Below are positions 1-12,066 of a stretch of 64,000 bases of DNA, one piece after another. The DNA is from Balaenoptera acutorostrata. Lineage: Eukaryota; Chordata; Mammalia; Artiodactyla; Balaenopteridae. Position numbers and translations under genes: made by a program. The notes below the pieces were generated by a model that saw nothing but the letters and a program-made list of their open reading frames with translations, searched no databases and was not told where the DNA came from. Positions within the stretch are counted from its first letter, which is position 1, and each line of letters starts with the position of its first letter. Where the stretch lies: positions 48,644,973 through 48,708,972 of the forward strand of contig NC_080081.1 in assembly GCF_949987535.1 (NCBI RefSeq), in the 5' to 3' direction.

Positions 1-2630
1 TGGTTAACAGTCTCCTGGTGACTGGCACACCTGGTGGTGTTATTTGCTATTAAATAAAAGTAACTTATTGAATTAGAAGTAACCCCGAGGTGTCTCTTTT
101 GAAAGGATGTTGTTCCTGTTGAGATTGTGCACAAAAATAATGCATCTCCCATTGTTTTAGGCTTATTCACCCTTCCTTTTAAAGCTAGGTTTCCTGATAC
201 CAAAATAGCCACATACTCCAAATCTTTAAATCGGTTTGTCTTCTGTGTCCTGTTTCCTGTCTCGCATTGTTCTCTTCTTTTTTATTTCTCCCAATCAATG
301 CCTTGTTTGCTCTGTTACGTGGGCTTGTAGATTAGTTCCACAGCGTTTTTTTCCCATGCAACTCAGTTCCAGGGGAATTGTATCCCTATCACGAATGTAT
401 ACATTTTAAACTGTTTAGGAAGATTGGCTTAAATATAATGACAAATGTGAGGAAAAACAGATATATCCTATTATCATAACCTGCTTGCTCTATTTTTTTT
501 TTTTTTTCCACTATAGGGAGTTTTCATAGGCACATGGCAAAACAAATTGCAATCACCTGGGTATTTTCCACTCTAGTTCTATCATTCTGAATGATAAATG
601 TATTTATTCTTTAGCTGAGAATTAATATATCTATACATCTATCTACCTATCTATACACACACAGATCTTTCTATATGCATGGACAGTTGATAAGCCACAA
701 CTAAAGAGGACAGGTTGAGAAATTTTTTTTTTCTAGGATCAATGAAAAAATGTTTTATGTTCACATTTAAACGTTTAAGACCTGAGATAAGACAGCTTTT
801 AAGGTCAACCAGAAAGGAAGATTTTCCTCTCCTAAGCATTTATCAACAGTCCTTGGAAGAGCAGTCAGCACTCGCATAATTTAATACGCCTTCTCTGTGA
901 AAAGAATGTCTCTTTGACATCATGTCACAACTTGTGCTTCAACTGAAGATTTTTCTGGTGGTCTGTTTTGCTGTATTGATTTTCCTTTATCATTTAGTCA
1001 CAAACAGTTTCAAATCCCTTTTTTCCTTATGTGCTCTAGAAACAAGGGAAATAAAGACACCTAAAAATTATGCATTCCTCTGGCGTTCTTTCCACACTGG
1101 AAACAAGGCACATTTGCTCCCCTGCAGATGGTTGGCAGCCCTGTTCCAGGCTCTGCTGAGCCCGCGGGTCACCAGGGCTAGACTGTGACATACCTTGTTG
1201 GGGATTTAACCACCAGGCTTGACAAAAACAGCTGATCGAGAAGGGACAGATAAATTGGATGATGCCTTTTACCAGCAGGGGCTGCTGCAGAGTAATAATT
1301 GTTGGGGATGTTCATCTGGATAAGACAAAATAAAGCGTGCAAGAATGTTTGTTCTGTTGGGGCAGGAGATGTGAGAGAGGGAAAAGGACAGGAGATAATG
1401 AAACAATTGAAATTAGCCAGGGAAATAAAGTGTGAGTGTGCACGTGTGTGTGTGCGCACACGCGCGCCTATATGCAAATTTCTTGGGAAAAGAAGAATGA
1501 AGCAGTATCCAGGGAGTTCAAGGTTAATTAGTACATGTCAAAGCCAACTTTTAAAAAATCTTGAGAATCATAAATATTTTTTATCTTTGCAAATATAACT
1601 AGAGATTCCATTTAAGACTGAAGGAAAACGATGCCTTCTTCACCCTCACTCTCCTCCCCCAAAGATAAACCACATGCCTTGAAGAGACTGTAGTACACTT
1701 TCTTCTGGGGAGGTCCCTATTCAGAGAAATAAATCAGATATTTCTATATTTTTCCATTGTTTGTTTCTCTAAGACAGTTTTCTGTGAACTGTGGGGCTTT
1801 AAAAATATATGGCAGTTGCACAGATGGGTAACACAAAGTATATATTTACCAAAGAGACTTGGAATATATGGATTTAGGCTGGTATGTCATATTCAGAAGG
1901 GAAATGTTATGTTATATGTTCTTAGAGTGGGATTTTCTATGTGTTTGGAATATTAAGAGTTGTGAACATAAAGATGCATTCCTGGAATATCTTTTTTTCC
2001 CCCCAGAATTTCAGTACTGAGGAAAGATGTAGGAAAGAAAACATCAGGACACTGTCTACTGACCACTTCTCATACAATGCTGGGGGTGCAGTTGGTCCTT
2101 AAATTTTCATTTTGTGTGCAATCCAAAAGAGGCTTATTTGTAAAAATCAGTCTTTAGAGCAATCACAGTAAATTCTTTAATACAGAATTCTAGTTCTAGT
2201 AATCCAGTAAGTAAAGGGAAAGAGTACATAGAATGAAGAAGCTGGAGCACCTGTTGGCAAAATCTCATGGGAGACACTGGCTCTAATAGAAATGCATTTG
2301 CTTTACCCAGCAGTTCAGGAATATCAGCTGAAATGTCAGGCTAAATGAAGGAAAGGACATGGATGAAATTGTTGAGTTTAGCTTTATATAAATACTGCAA
2401 ACATTTACGTATGCATTGGATTTTCTGATATCTAATTTAAACTAGTATTGATCAAAATTCTTTTAAAATAACATTTGGTAACTTGAAAGTGGTCCTGAAA
2501 GTCTTTATGAAATGATATGTTATCATTCCTTCCAGGTATGAACAGGGATTAGCTGAAAAACTGGCTGAAAGCTAATGCATGAGTGAATCAGGTTATAAAA
2601 TTGATACCATCTATGAAGGTCTTTCACGAA
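1..2630. other. Unassigned non-coding DNA with small simple repeats
   Basis: No coding frame, RNA gene or well-preserved transposon is recognisable. Simple-sequence patches are a T-run near 494-508, an ATCT-rich patch near 605-660 and a TG/GC alternating patch at 1431-1468. The stretch around 1050-1340 is of higher complexity than its surroundings and has no recognisable repeat signature. Whether it is conserved cannot be judged from one sequence. Confidence 0.6.
1431..1468. repeat. Alternating purine-pyrimidine (TG/CG)n patch
   Basis: TGTGAGTGTGCACGTGTGTG continues into CACACGCGCGCC-type alternation. Alternating purine-pyrimidine DNA with a CG core is the classic kind of sequence able to adopt Z-DNA. 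No function is implied. Confidence 0.8.
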
Positions 2631-2635
2631 TTCAG

Positions 2636-2995
2636 TTCACTTCAGCAAAAACTTGTTTAGCATCTACTAAGTGCCGGATACTATGTTAGGAATTAGCAAC
2701 TATTAGAAGAATAAGACAATTCTATTGACCTAAAGAGACTTAAAGACTGGTGGGGAAGACACAAGTGATTTTCAAAGCAATAGGAAAGGTATTATGAAAG
2801 AGATATTCCCACAGTGCTACAGAAGTTCTGGGTGTGGTGGATCTGTGTCGGGTGTGTGGTGAGTACTTAACCCAGACTGGGGAGTCAAGGCTGGCTTTTT
2901 GGAAGAGATGATGCTTGAGTTGATTTTCAAGTATTAATGGCAATGAACTAGGGACATAGGTCTTGAGGTTACCTTTAGAGGAATGATTTGTGTGT
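2636..2995 (-). mobile_element. L2 LINE fragment, 3' part
   Basis: The plus strand shows the reverse complement of the L2 3' end: a stretch equivalent to 'last for sizes/tissue' style L2 phrases, here AGCATCTACTAAGTGCC, then later GGAAGAGATGATGCTTGAG. These correspond to the L2 3' tail and the segment upstream of it. Heavily diverged, no open frame retained. Boundaries approximate. Confidence 0.65.
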
Positions 2996-3164
2996 TCTAC
3001 CATCTCAATTTTTAAACACCCTTTTGTATATGTGACTCTATCTTATTTTCAGAACCTTCAAATTAAATTCCTCTAAGGATAGTCTGACATTTCAAGGAGT
3101 AGAATTAAATCATTCAACAAAATTTTCTATTGATTTAACTTATTTTAATATGAGAGATGACCAT

Positions 3165-3290
3165 TTATTCATTGACAAGCAACAAGTTAGCATCTACTAC
3201 ATACCAGGCGCTGTTCTACCCACTGGGGTTAGAGCTGTGAATTAAAGACTTTCTCTGCCCTCATTAGTCTTATATTTCATTACATAGGCT
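3165..3290 (-). mobile_element. L2 LINE 3'-end fragment
   Basis: GCATCTACTACATACCAGGC, then GCTGTTCTACCCACTGGGG and a CTCTGCCCTCATTAG-type phrase, follow the reverse-complement order of the L2 3' terminus. It is a second, separate L2 scrap close to the one ending near 2995. A weak MIR-like tail may follow to about 3390. Confidence 0.6.
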
Positions 3291-3759
3291 TAAACCAAAT
3301 TTACGAATAACAGCTATTGCAGCTTATAGGACACTTTCACATACATACTTTAATTTTTGTCAACAGTTCTGTGACATGGTAGGCTGTCTGCCTTTTTTCC
3401 CCTCCTTTGAAGCAGACTGCCGCACTTGCACATCTTTGAAGCATTAAACATGAGGTACAGAACCCCAGGACTACCTCTCCTCTGGTTTGATCCCAACATG
3501 ATCCCAAACTTTATTTTTGAACTTTAAACTGAATCCTGTTGATAATCTCTTAGTCAAATTTAACATATCAAATTCAATAAGCATTTGTTGTTAACATGGC
3601 CAAGCCCTGTTTAGAACTGGAGATACTTTCTCTGGGTTTGGATAAATTGTTTTATAGTTAAATTTAATATGCTTTATGCTTTCACACTTACTTAGCATGC
3701 ACAAAATACTCCAATGACAATAGCAATTAAAACACCTTCCATTGAGCTTTGTGGTCCAG

Positions 3760-4320
3760 ATGCTGCTACTTTTTCTTCCCTTTCTTTCATAGCCAGACTT
3801 CCCTGAACCCTACATCTGCTTCATTCCTTTTCTCACCAAGTTCATCAACTCCTTTTCGCCTGCCTTCTATCCCAAATAATAATCTCAGGGTTTGTCAGGA
3901 ACTTTTCAATTATTAAATCCAAATTTTTCCTTAATGACTATTACCTTTAATGATTATAGAATTGGACTCCACTCATTTGACTCCTGTGGCATTTTATCTT
4001 CCTGGTTCTTCTTCTATCTAAAGAAGAATGTCTCAGTTGTGTCTATCTGTTTCTTCCTCCTCCCATTCCACCCCTGTGGCTATTTATCAGAGCTTTGTCC
4101 TCAGCATCTGTTCTTCCCCCCTCCATCTCTTCCTGGGAGACCTTTCATGACTTCAAGTACCACCTCCATGCAGATCAATCCAAAATGTATTCCTTTAGTC
4201 CTGATATTTCTTCCCAGCTCTAGTCTCATGATTCCAACTAAATTATGCAGAGATTCTACTGGGTGCCCTGCCAGTATCTCAAATTTAATAGGTCTAATGC
4301 TGAATTAATCATCCCTTGCG
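3760..4320 (+). mobile_element. L2 LINE fragment, ORF2-derived
   Basis: About 550 bp whose phrase order matches the L2 region downstream of the reverse transcriptase: TCTTCCTGGTTCTTCTTC, then CCATCTCTTCC, GACTTCAAGTACCACCTCC and GTATCTCAAATTTAATAGG. A 138-codon open frame (3892-4308) lies inside it but is the remnant frame of this fossil and not a gene. Limits approximate. Confidence 0.6.
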
Positions 4321-4349
4321 CTAGTTTCTCTTTTAGTAAAATGACCAGA

Positions 4350-4495
4350 AGATCATCTGGATGACAACAGAGGTTCCCAAACTTGACTGATAATCAGAAC
4401 TTTTCTGGTGTGCAATGCTGGACTAGGTATTCTGAAAAGTTCTTCGAGTGATTGCAATGCTCAGCCAAGTTGGAAGCACTGTTCTAGAGAGAGGA
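4350..4495 (+). mobile_element. MER5-like hAT (Charlie) DNA transposon remnant
   Basis: Begins near CAGAGGTTCCCAAACTTGAC and ends near GGAAGCACTGTTCT, echoing the terminal inverted repeats and short body of the non-autonomous MER5 family. Strongly diverged; the target-site duplication was not resolved. Confidence 0.5.
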
Positions 4496-4604
4496 TCATC
4501 AAAGTAACTGATCTCACACCCTAAAAGGTTATAAATTTATTCTATATTCTCTCTTTCCTCAAATTGGCACTAATATTTAATAACAATGTGATAATAGGAG
4601 AGCT

Positions 4605-4740
4605 GTTTTATTTCCTTGAGTCTCAGTTTTCTCATCTGTAAAATAAATATCAAAATATGTACGGCAGATTATTGTCATGATGAATAAGTGAGGTTAGATG
4701 TGTAAAATATGCATTTTAGTGACTTGTACACAATGGGAGC
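4605..4740 (+). mobile_element. MIR SINE, 3' half
   Basis: The diagnostic core TCTCAGTTTTCTCATCTGTA followed by AAATAAATATC and a decayed GTGAGGTTAGATGTGTAAA segment identifies the tRNA-derived mammalian-wide MIR in forward orientation. The tRNA head is missing or unrecognisable. Confidence 0.8.
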
Positions 4741-4744
4741 TTTC

Positions 4745-5690
4745 TAATCTGCTTGCCTCCACCTCTATCTTTTCGAGTCCATTTTACACTCCACTAACAA
4801 ATTGATTTTCTGTGTCACTTTTATTTTGTCACTCTTCCTCATGACCTCAGTGGTTTTCCATTATCTTCAGCAATAACACTCAGACCCCTGCTCCAAAGGC
4901 AAAAATATCTACTTGAGAGCAGTTTGTGGTGTTTAACCACCTTTAATTTCTGATTTAGCATCCATGTAGTTCAAAATTTAGAAACAGATTTCTTTCTAAT
5001 GTGAATGTTAGGAATTTTGAAATTTGAGTCACATCCCCCCACTGAACAATATTAGAAAATAATCCTTATCTTGTCAGGTTAGTCCTCAAAAACACAACTG
5101 ACCTCTGTAGCAAAAAACCATACACTTGAAATAAAAATATTAAAAATGGGGGAAATAGCAGAAAGCAATTCCACTGAACAATTATTTTAAATACTTTAGC
5201 TACATGTACTTCTCTAGCCCAGGAACTTTTGGAAATAGGCCCCTGAGTGATTCAGCCAGGCCTACATCGGCTCTGCAACACATTCCGAATAAGCTGTAAA
5301 TGACTGATTTCAGATCAGCCTTTGAGTTGATAGCAGGAAGGGAGAGAGAGCATAAATATTTTGGATGCCTGGATAGAACACTAGCAAAATAGTAGAGGCG
5401 GTAGCAAAAATAACTTAAATGTCTTACTAGCAGAGTTTTATTGTGTTGGCCTCCTTCAATCCATGTGGGTCATTTACTTTTTATATTGTCAGGTGTACTG
5501 TCACTTCACTTTTTTCAGTTCCCTTTAATGTTTAGGGTTGAAGAGCACTATTATTAGCTGTTTAGGGTAAAAAGACTTTTCCCAGAACTCCCCAAGCTTA
5601 AATTCCCGCCCAGACAGGAACCAGGACCCTAATAAGGAAGGGTTGTTAGGAAGCTATTTCTAAACATTCCTGTTGTAAGTCCACTTTCTT
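4745..5690. other. Unassigned non-coding DNA, possible L2 scrap at its start
   Basis: 4745-4880 carries phrases reminiscent of L2 (CATGACCTCAGTGGTTTTCC). The rest, to about 5690, shows no recognisable transposon, coding frame or RNA gene. Confidence 0.4.
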
Positions 5691-5870
5691 ATTTTTAATT
5701 GTTGTTTATTGTTCCATGGTATGGTTCTTCCATGATTTATTTAATACTCCTATTCATGGGCATATTTTCCCTCAATTTTTTATAGTTATCAACAATGATA
5801 CAATGAACATCCATGTATATGATGTACCTGTGTGTGTTTCTTTAAAATTGATTCCTGGAAGTACAGAAGG
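5690..5870 (-). mobile_element. Old L1 fragment (ORF2 C-terminal region)
   Basis: GTTTATTGTTCCATGGTATG, then ATTCATGGGCATATTTTCCC, ATAATAATGAACATCC-like text and TGATTCCTGGAAGTACA follow the reverse complement of the L1 ORF2 C-terminal/3' region in order. Much more diverged than the other L1 copies in this window. Confidence 0.65.
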
Positions 5871-6470
5871 GAGACTCTGTTCTAGGCAGGAACCTCAACT
5901 GTGTAGAGACAATGCTACTGTTCCACAGAGTCACCTTTAGAGAAAAGATGCAGGTGGTAGAGTGGGGAAGGAATTGGAGGTGAGAATTTACTTTTCCTTG
6001 TATTTATTACTTACTTCGGCATCATTTCATGTTTTTAAAGTAGAAATTTACTATAAGTTGAATTTCTCAATTAAAAATGAGCAGTATAGGGAGCTGCACA
6101 CACTCTGGCAGGAAGAAGAAGACACAGTGACGCTTGCTGATCCCTCGGTTTAGGATGGCCTTTCCTGGAACCAACAGAAGAGAAGGAGTTTTTTCCTTTC
6201 TTGGTGGAATGGATGTGTACACACACAGACATTGTGTTAACCACTAAATTTGCTTCCCAAAAGGGTGTGTTTCTCCAAATTTGCTTTTGTAAAGAAGTGA
6301 TGAGTGGGGCCTCCTCTTTTCCATGCTACTCACTTCCTTGAAAATTTCCTTTGTTATTCTCTTCGCTCAGCCCTTCCTCGCCCCCCAACTTCTCAATCCT
6401 CCTCCCACTTGCAGACCTGGCATTAAGACCTGAATAGCTTCTGTGAATTTTCCTTTCAAAACTTAGGTTA
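5870..6470. other. Unassigned non-coding DNA
   Basis: No transposon signature or coding potential I can name. The short open frames here lack any recognisable domain. Confidence 0.4.
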
Positions 6471-6474
6471 ATGT

Positions 6475-6797
6475 AGCTTTTTAATATATTTAGAAAGCAG
6501 AAAGTGTGATGCCTCCAGTTTTGTTCTTCTTTCTCATCATAGGTTTGGCAACTTGTTGTCTTTTGTGGTTCCATATGCATTGTAGAATTGTTTTTTCTAT
6601 TTCTGTGAAAAGTGCCATTGGAATTTTGATAGAGATTATGTTGAATCTGTAAATTGCTTTGGGTAGAATGAGCATCAAAACAATATTAAGTCTTCCAATT
6701 CATGAATGTGGAATATCTTTCCATTTGTTTGTGTCTTCTTTAAATTATTTCATCAACATTTTGTAGTTTTCAATACACAAGTCGTTCATCTCTGGTG
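6475..6797 (-). mobile_element. Old L1, inverted ORF2 segment
   Basis: Read on the minus strand this encodes decayed ORF2 protein just after the reverse transcriptase (motifs resembling PKAIYRFN, then [19 protein letters not shown]). It abuts a plus-strand ORF2 C-terminal piece starting near 6800. The head-to-head arrangement is what twin priming of L1 produces (a 5' inversion with some internal sequence lost); two independent fragments remain possible. Confidence 0.75.
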
Positions 6798-6799
6798 CA

Positions 6800-6925
6800 A
6801 CAGCTCTGGAAAAGACTATTGAAGTTCTTCAAAAAATTAAAAAGAGAACTACCATATGATCCAACAACCCTACTTCTGAAAATTTATCCAAAAGAATTGA
6901 AATCAAGATCTTAAAGAGATATTAG
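6800..6925 (+). mobile_element. Old L1, 3' part, first piece (split by L1-A)
   Basis: Plus-strand ORF2 C-terminal code resembling [14 protein letters not shown] followed by AAAATTTATCCAAAAGAATT. It stops at a duplicated 13-mer (AAAGAGATATTAG, 6913-6925) and resumes at 12067 after the inserted L1-A. It is more diverged than the insert, so it is the older host. Confidence 0.85.
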
Positions 6926-7064
6926 TGACCAGTCCCTCCCATCAGGAAACATGCACAAGCCTCTTAGATAGCCTCATCCACCAGGGGGCAGACAGCAGAA
7001 GCAAAAAGAACTACAATCTGGCAGCCTGTGGAACAAAAACCACATTCACAGAAAGATAAACAAG

Positions 7065-7973
7065 ATGAAAAGGCAGAGGGCTACGTACCAGATGAAGGAA
7101 CAAGATTAAAACCCCAGAAAAACAACTAAATGAAGTGGAGATAGGCAACCTTCCAGAAAAAGAATTCAGAATAATGATAGTGAAGATGATCCAGGACCTC
7201 GGAAAAAAGAATGCAGGCAAATATTGAGAAGATGCAAGAAATGTTTAACAAGGACCTAGAAGAATTAAAGAACAAACAAACAGAGCTGAACAATACAATA
7301 ACTGAAATGAAAACTACACTAGAAGGAATCAATAGCAGAATAACTGAGGCAGAAGAATGGATAAGTGACCTGGAGGAAAGAATGGTGGAATTCACAGCTG
7401 TGGAACAGAATAAAGAAAAAAGAATGAAAAGAAATAAAGACAGCCTAAGAGACCTCTGGGACAACATTAAACACAACAATATTTGCGTTATAGGGGTCCC
7501 AGAAGGAGAAAGAGAGAGAGAAAAGACAAGAGAAAATATTTGAAGAGATTATAGTTGAAAACTTCCCTAACATGGGAAAGGGAATAGACACCCAAGTCCA
7601 GGAAGCTCAGCGAGTCCCAAACAGGATAAACCCAAGGAGAAACACACTGAGACACATAGTAATCAAATTGGCAAAAATTAAAGACAAAGAAAAATTATTG
7701 AAAGCAGCAAGGGAAAAAAGACAAATAAACTACAAGAGAACTCCCATAAGGTTAACAGCTGATTTCTCAGAAGAAACTCTACAAGCCAGAAGGGAGTGGC
7801 ATGATATACTTAAGGTGATGAAAGGGAAGAAACTACAACCAAGATTATTTTACCCAGCAAGGATCTCATTCAGATTCGATGGAGAAATCAAAAACTTTAC
7901 ATACAAGCAAAAGCTAAGAGAATTCAGCACCACCAAACCAGCTCTACAACAACTGCTAAAGGAACTTCTCTAA
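7065..7973 (+). pseudogene. L1-A ORF1 (nucleic-acid-binding chaperone), broken
   Basis: ORF1 of LINE-1 encodes a trimeric RNA-binding chaperone that coats L1 RNA. Here the coiled-coil region is seen at about 7211-7460 (KMQEMFNKDLEELKNKQTEL), followed by an RRM-like strand (NNICVIGVPEGE) and a C-terminal domain (7572-7973, with FYPARISFRFDGEIKNFTYK). The ATG at 7065 is chosen because MKRQRA...MKEQD matches the L1-B start. A frameshift and stop come soon after (near 7107), another frameshift near 7205 and a third near 7515, so no continuous protein of the usual length of about 300 residues can be made. Confidence 0.85.
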
Positions 7974-10900
7974 GTGGGAAACACAAGAGAAGTAAATACC
8001 GACAAAGAAAAACCCATAACAATTAAGAAAATTGTCGTTGGAACATACATATCGATAATTACCTTAAACATGAATGGATTAAATGCTCCAACCAAAAGAC
8101 ACAGGCTTGCTGAATGGATACAAAAACAAGACCCATATATATGCTTTCTACAAGAGACCCACTTCAGACCTAGGGACACATTCAGACTGAAAGTGAGGGG
8201 ATGGAAAAAGATATTCCATGCAAATGGAAATCAAAAGAAAGCTGGGGTAGCAATACTCATATCAGATAAGATAGACTTTTAAGTAAAGAACATTACAAGA
8301 GACAAGAAAGGACACTACATAATGATCAAGGGATCAATCCAAGAAGAAGATGTAACAATTATAAATATATATGCACCCAATATAGGAGCACCTCAATATA
8401 TAAGGCAACTGCTAACAGCTGTAAAAGAGGAAATCGACAGTAGCATGATGATAGTGGGGGACTTTAACACTTCATTTACAGCAATGGACAGATCATCCAA
8501 AATGAAAATAAATAAGGAAATAGAAGCTTTAAATGACACAATAGACGAGATATATTTAATTCATATTTATAGGACATTCCATCCAAAACAGCAGATTACA
8601 CTTTCTTCTCAAGTGGGTATGGAACATTCTCCAGGATAGATCACATCTTGGGTCACAAGTAAAGCCTTAGTAAATTTAAGAAAATTGAAATCATATCAAG
8701 CATCTTTTCTGACCACAACATTATGAGATTAGAAATGAATTACAGGGGAAAAAACGTAAAAAACACAAACACATGGAGGCTAAACAATACGTTACTAAAT
8801 AACCAAGAGATCACCGAAGAAATCAAAGAGGAAATCAAAAAATACCTAGAGGCAAATGACAATGAAAACACGACGATCCTAAACCTATGGGATGCAGCAA
8901 AAGCAGTTCTAAGAGGGAAGTTTAGAGCTATACAAGCCTACCTCAAGAATCAAGGAAAATCTCAAATAAACAATCTAACCTTACACCTAAAGGAACTAGC
9001 AAAAGAGGAACAAACAAAACCCAAAGTTAGCAGAAGGAAAGAAATCATAAAGATCAGAGCAGAAATAAATGAAATAGAAACAAAGAAAACAGTAGCAAAG
9101 ATCAATAAAACTAAAAGCTGGTTCTTTGAGAAGATAACCAAAATTGATAAACCATTAGCCAGACTCATCAAGAAAAAGAGGGAGAGGACTCAAATCAATA
9201 AAATTAGAAATGAAAAAGGAGAAGTTACAACAGACACCGCAGAAATACAAAGCATCCTAAGAGACTACTACAAGCAATTCTATGTCAATAAAATGGACAA
9301 CCTGGAAGAAATGGACAAATTCTTAGAAAGGTATAACCTTCCAAGACTGAACCAGGAAGAAAGAGAAAATAGGAACAGAGCAGTCACAAGCAATGAAATT
9401 GAAACTGTGATTAAAAAGCTTCCAACAAACAAAAGTCCAGGACCAGATGGCTTCACAGGTGAGTTCTATCAAACATTTAGAGAAGAGCTAACACCCATCC
9501 TTCTCAAACTCTTCCAAAAAATTGCAGAGGAAGAAACCCTCCCAAACTCATTCTATGAGGCCACCATCACCCTGATACCAAAACCAGACAAAGATACTAC
9601 AAAAAAATAAAATTACGGACCAATATCACTGATGAATATAGATGCAAAAGTCCTCAACAAAATACTAGCAAACAGAATCCAACAACACATTAAAAGTATC
9701 ATACACCATGATCAAGTGGGATTTATCCCAGAGATGCAAGGATTCTTCAATATATGCAAATCAATCAATGTGATACACCATATTAACAAATTGAATAATA
9801 AAGACCATATGATCATCTCAATAGATGAAGAAAAAGCTTTTGACAAAATTCAACACCAATTTATGATAAAAACTCTCCAGAAAGTGGGCATGGAGGGAAC
9901 CTACCTCAACATAATAAAAGCCATATACGACAAGCTCACAGCAAACATCATTCTCAATGGTGAAAATCTGAAAGCATTTCCTCGAAGATCAGGAACAAGA
10001 CAAGGATGTCCACTCTCAGCACTATTATTCAACATAGTTTTGGAAGTCCTAGCCATGGCAATCAGAGAAGAAAAAGAAATACAAATTGGAAAAGAACAAG
10101 TAAAACTGTCATTGTTTGCAGGTGATATGATACTATACATAAAGAATCCTAAAAATGCCACCAGAAAACTACTAGAGCTAATCAATGCATTTGGTAAAGT
10201 TTCAGGATACAAAATTCATCCACAGAAGTCTCTTGTATTCCTATACACTAATGATGAAAAATCTGAAAGAGAAATTAAGGAAACACTCCCATTTACCATT
10301 GCAACAAAAAGAATAAAATACCTAGGAATAAACCTACCTAAGGAGACAAAAGACCTGTATGCAGAAAACTATAGGACACTGGTGAAAGAAATTAAAAATG
10401 ATACCAACAGATGGAGAGATATACCGTGTCCTTGCATTGGAAGAATCAATATTGTGAAAATGGCTTTACTACCCAAAGCAATCTACAGATTCAAAGTAAT
10501 CCCTATCAAAATACCAATGGCATTTTTTACAGAACTAGAACAAAAAAATCTTAAAATTTGTAAGGAGACACAAAAGACCCCGAATAGCCAAAGCAGTCTT
10601 GAGGGAAAAAAATGGAGCTGGAGGAATCAGACTCCTTGACTTCAGACTATACTACAAAGGTACAGTAATCAAGACAATATGGTACTGGTAGAAAAACAGA
10701 AACATAGATCAATGGAACAGGATAGAAAGCCCAGAGGTAAACCCACGCACCTATGGTCAACTAATCTATGACAAAGCAGGCAAGGATATAGAATGGAGAA
10801 AAGACAGTCTCTTCAGCGAGTGGTGCTGGGAAAACTGGACAGCTACATGTAAAAGAATGAAATTAGAACACGCCCTAACACCATACACAAAAATAAACTC

Positions 10901-11840
10901 AAAATGGTTTAGAGACCTAAATGTAAGACCGGACACTATAAAACTCTTAGAGGAAAACATAGGAAAAACATTCTTTGACATAAATCACAGCAAGATCTTT
11001 TTTGATCCACCTCCTAGAGTAATGGAAATAAAAACAAAAATTAACAAATGGGGCCTAATGAAACTTCAAAGCTTTTGCACAGCAAGGGAAACCATAAACA
11101 AGACAAAAAGACAACCCTCAGAATGGGAGAAAATATTTGCAAATGAATCAACAGACAAAGGATTAATCTCCAATATATATAAACAGCTCATGCAGCTCAA
11201 TATTAAAAAAACAAACAACCTAATCCAAAAATGGGCAGAAGACCTAAATAGAGATTTCTCCAAAGAAGAGATACAGATGGCAAAGAAGCACATGAATAGC
11301 TGCTCAACATCAGTAATTATTAGAGAAATGCAAATCAAAACTACAATGAGGTATCACCTCACACCAGTTAGAATGGGCATCATCAGAAAATCTACAAACA
11401 ACAAATGCTGGAGAGAGTGTGGAGAAAAGGGAACCCTCTTTCACTGTTGGTGAGATTGTAAATTGATACAGCCACTATGGAGAACAGGATGGAGGTTCCT
11501 TAAAAAACTAAAAATAGAATTACCATATGATCCAGCAATCCCACTACTGGGCATATACCCAGAGAAAACCATAATTCAAAAAGACACATGCACGCCAATG
11601 TTCATTGCAGCACTATTTACAATAGCCAGGTCATGGAAGCAACTGAAATGCCCATCAACAGATGAACGGATAAAGAAGTTGTGGTACATATATACAATGG
11701 AACATTACTCAGCCATAAAAAGGAACGAAATTGGGTCATTTGTTGAGACGTGGATGAATCTAGAGACTGTCATACAGAGTGAAGTAAGTCAGAAAGAGAA
11801 AAACAAATATCGTATATTAATGCATATATTTGGAACCTAG
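7974..11840 (+). pseudogene. L1-A ORF2 (endonuclease/reverse transcriptase), broken
   Basis: ORF2 of LINE-1 supplies the target-nicking endonuclease and the reverse transcriptase. Visible in order: endonuclease N-terminus (TLNMNGLN, QETHF) at about 8030-8282, a stop near 8281, the rest of the endonuclease (MIVGDFNTSF) to about 8639, then the linker and RT in two long pieces, 8663-9610 and 9611-10639. RT blocks include [14 protein letters not shown] and GTRQGCPLS. The catalytic FADD box is FAGD at 10115-10126, losing one metal-binding aspartate. Frameshift near 10545, TAG near 10688. In the C-terminal Cys motif a Trp codon is TGA near 11452. Ends at TAG 11838-11840. Not functional. Confidence 0.9.
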
Positions 11841-11916
11841 AAGAATGGTACAGATGAACCGGTTTGCAGGGCAGAAATTGATACACAGATGTAGAGAACA
11901 AACGTATGGACACCAA

Positions 11917-11941
11917 GGGGGGAAAGCTGTGGGGGGCTGGG
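11917..11941 (+). other. G-rich tract of the L1-A 3' UTR
   Basis: Runs of six, six and three G in 25 bp. A G-rich polypurine tract in the 3' UTR is a conserved hallmark of mammalian L1s and can form G-quadruplex structures. Its persistence fits the L1 identity; activity is not implied. Confidence 0.75.
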
Positions 11942-12066
11942 TGTGATGGTGTGATGAATTTGGCAATTGGGATTGACATGTGTACACTGATGTGTATAAA
12001 ATTGAAGACTAATAAGAACCTGCTGTATAAAAAAATAAATTAAATAAAATTCAAAAATTAGGAAAA

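Larger units (their letters stand above)
6926..12066 (+). mobile_element. L1-A: 5'-truncated LINE-1 with target-site duplication
   Basis: A 5,141-bp LINE-1 holding the end of the 5' UTR, ORF1, ORF2, the 3' UTR and an A-rich tail. It is bounded by an exact 13-bp TSD (6913-6925 and 12067-12079), the mark of target-primed reverse transcription. Truncated within the 5' UTR: its first bases match L1-B from about 14155. The 3' UTR has the G-rich tract and ends TGCTGTATAAAAAAATAAAT as in cetartiodactyl L1s. Both ORFs carry frameshifts and stops, so it is immobile. Confidence 0.95.

Noticed and set aside
3892..4308. 138-codon plus-strand frame as a novel protein
   Set aside because: Overlaps an L2 fossil; the frame has no recognisable domain and fits chance openness in a pyrimidine-rich strand.
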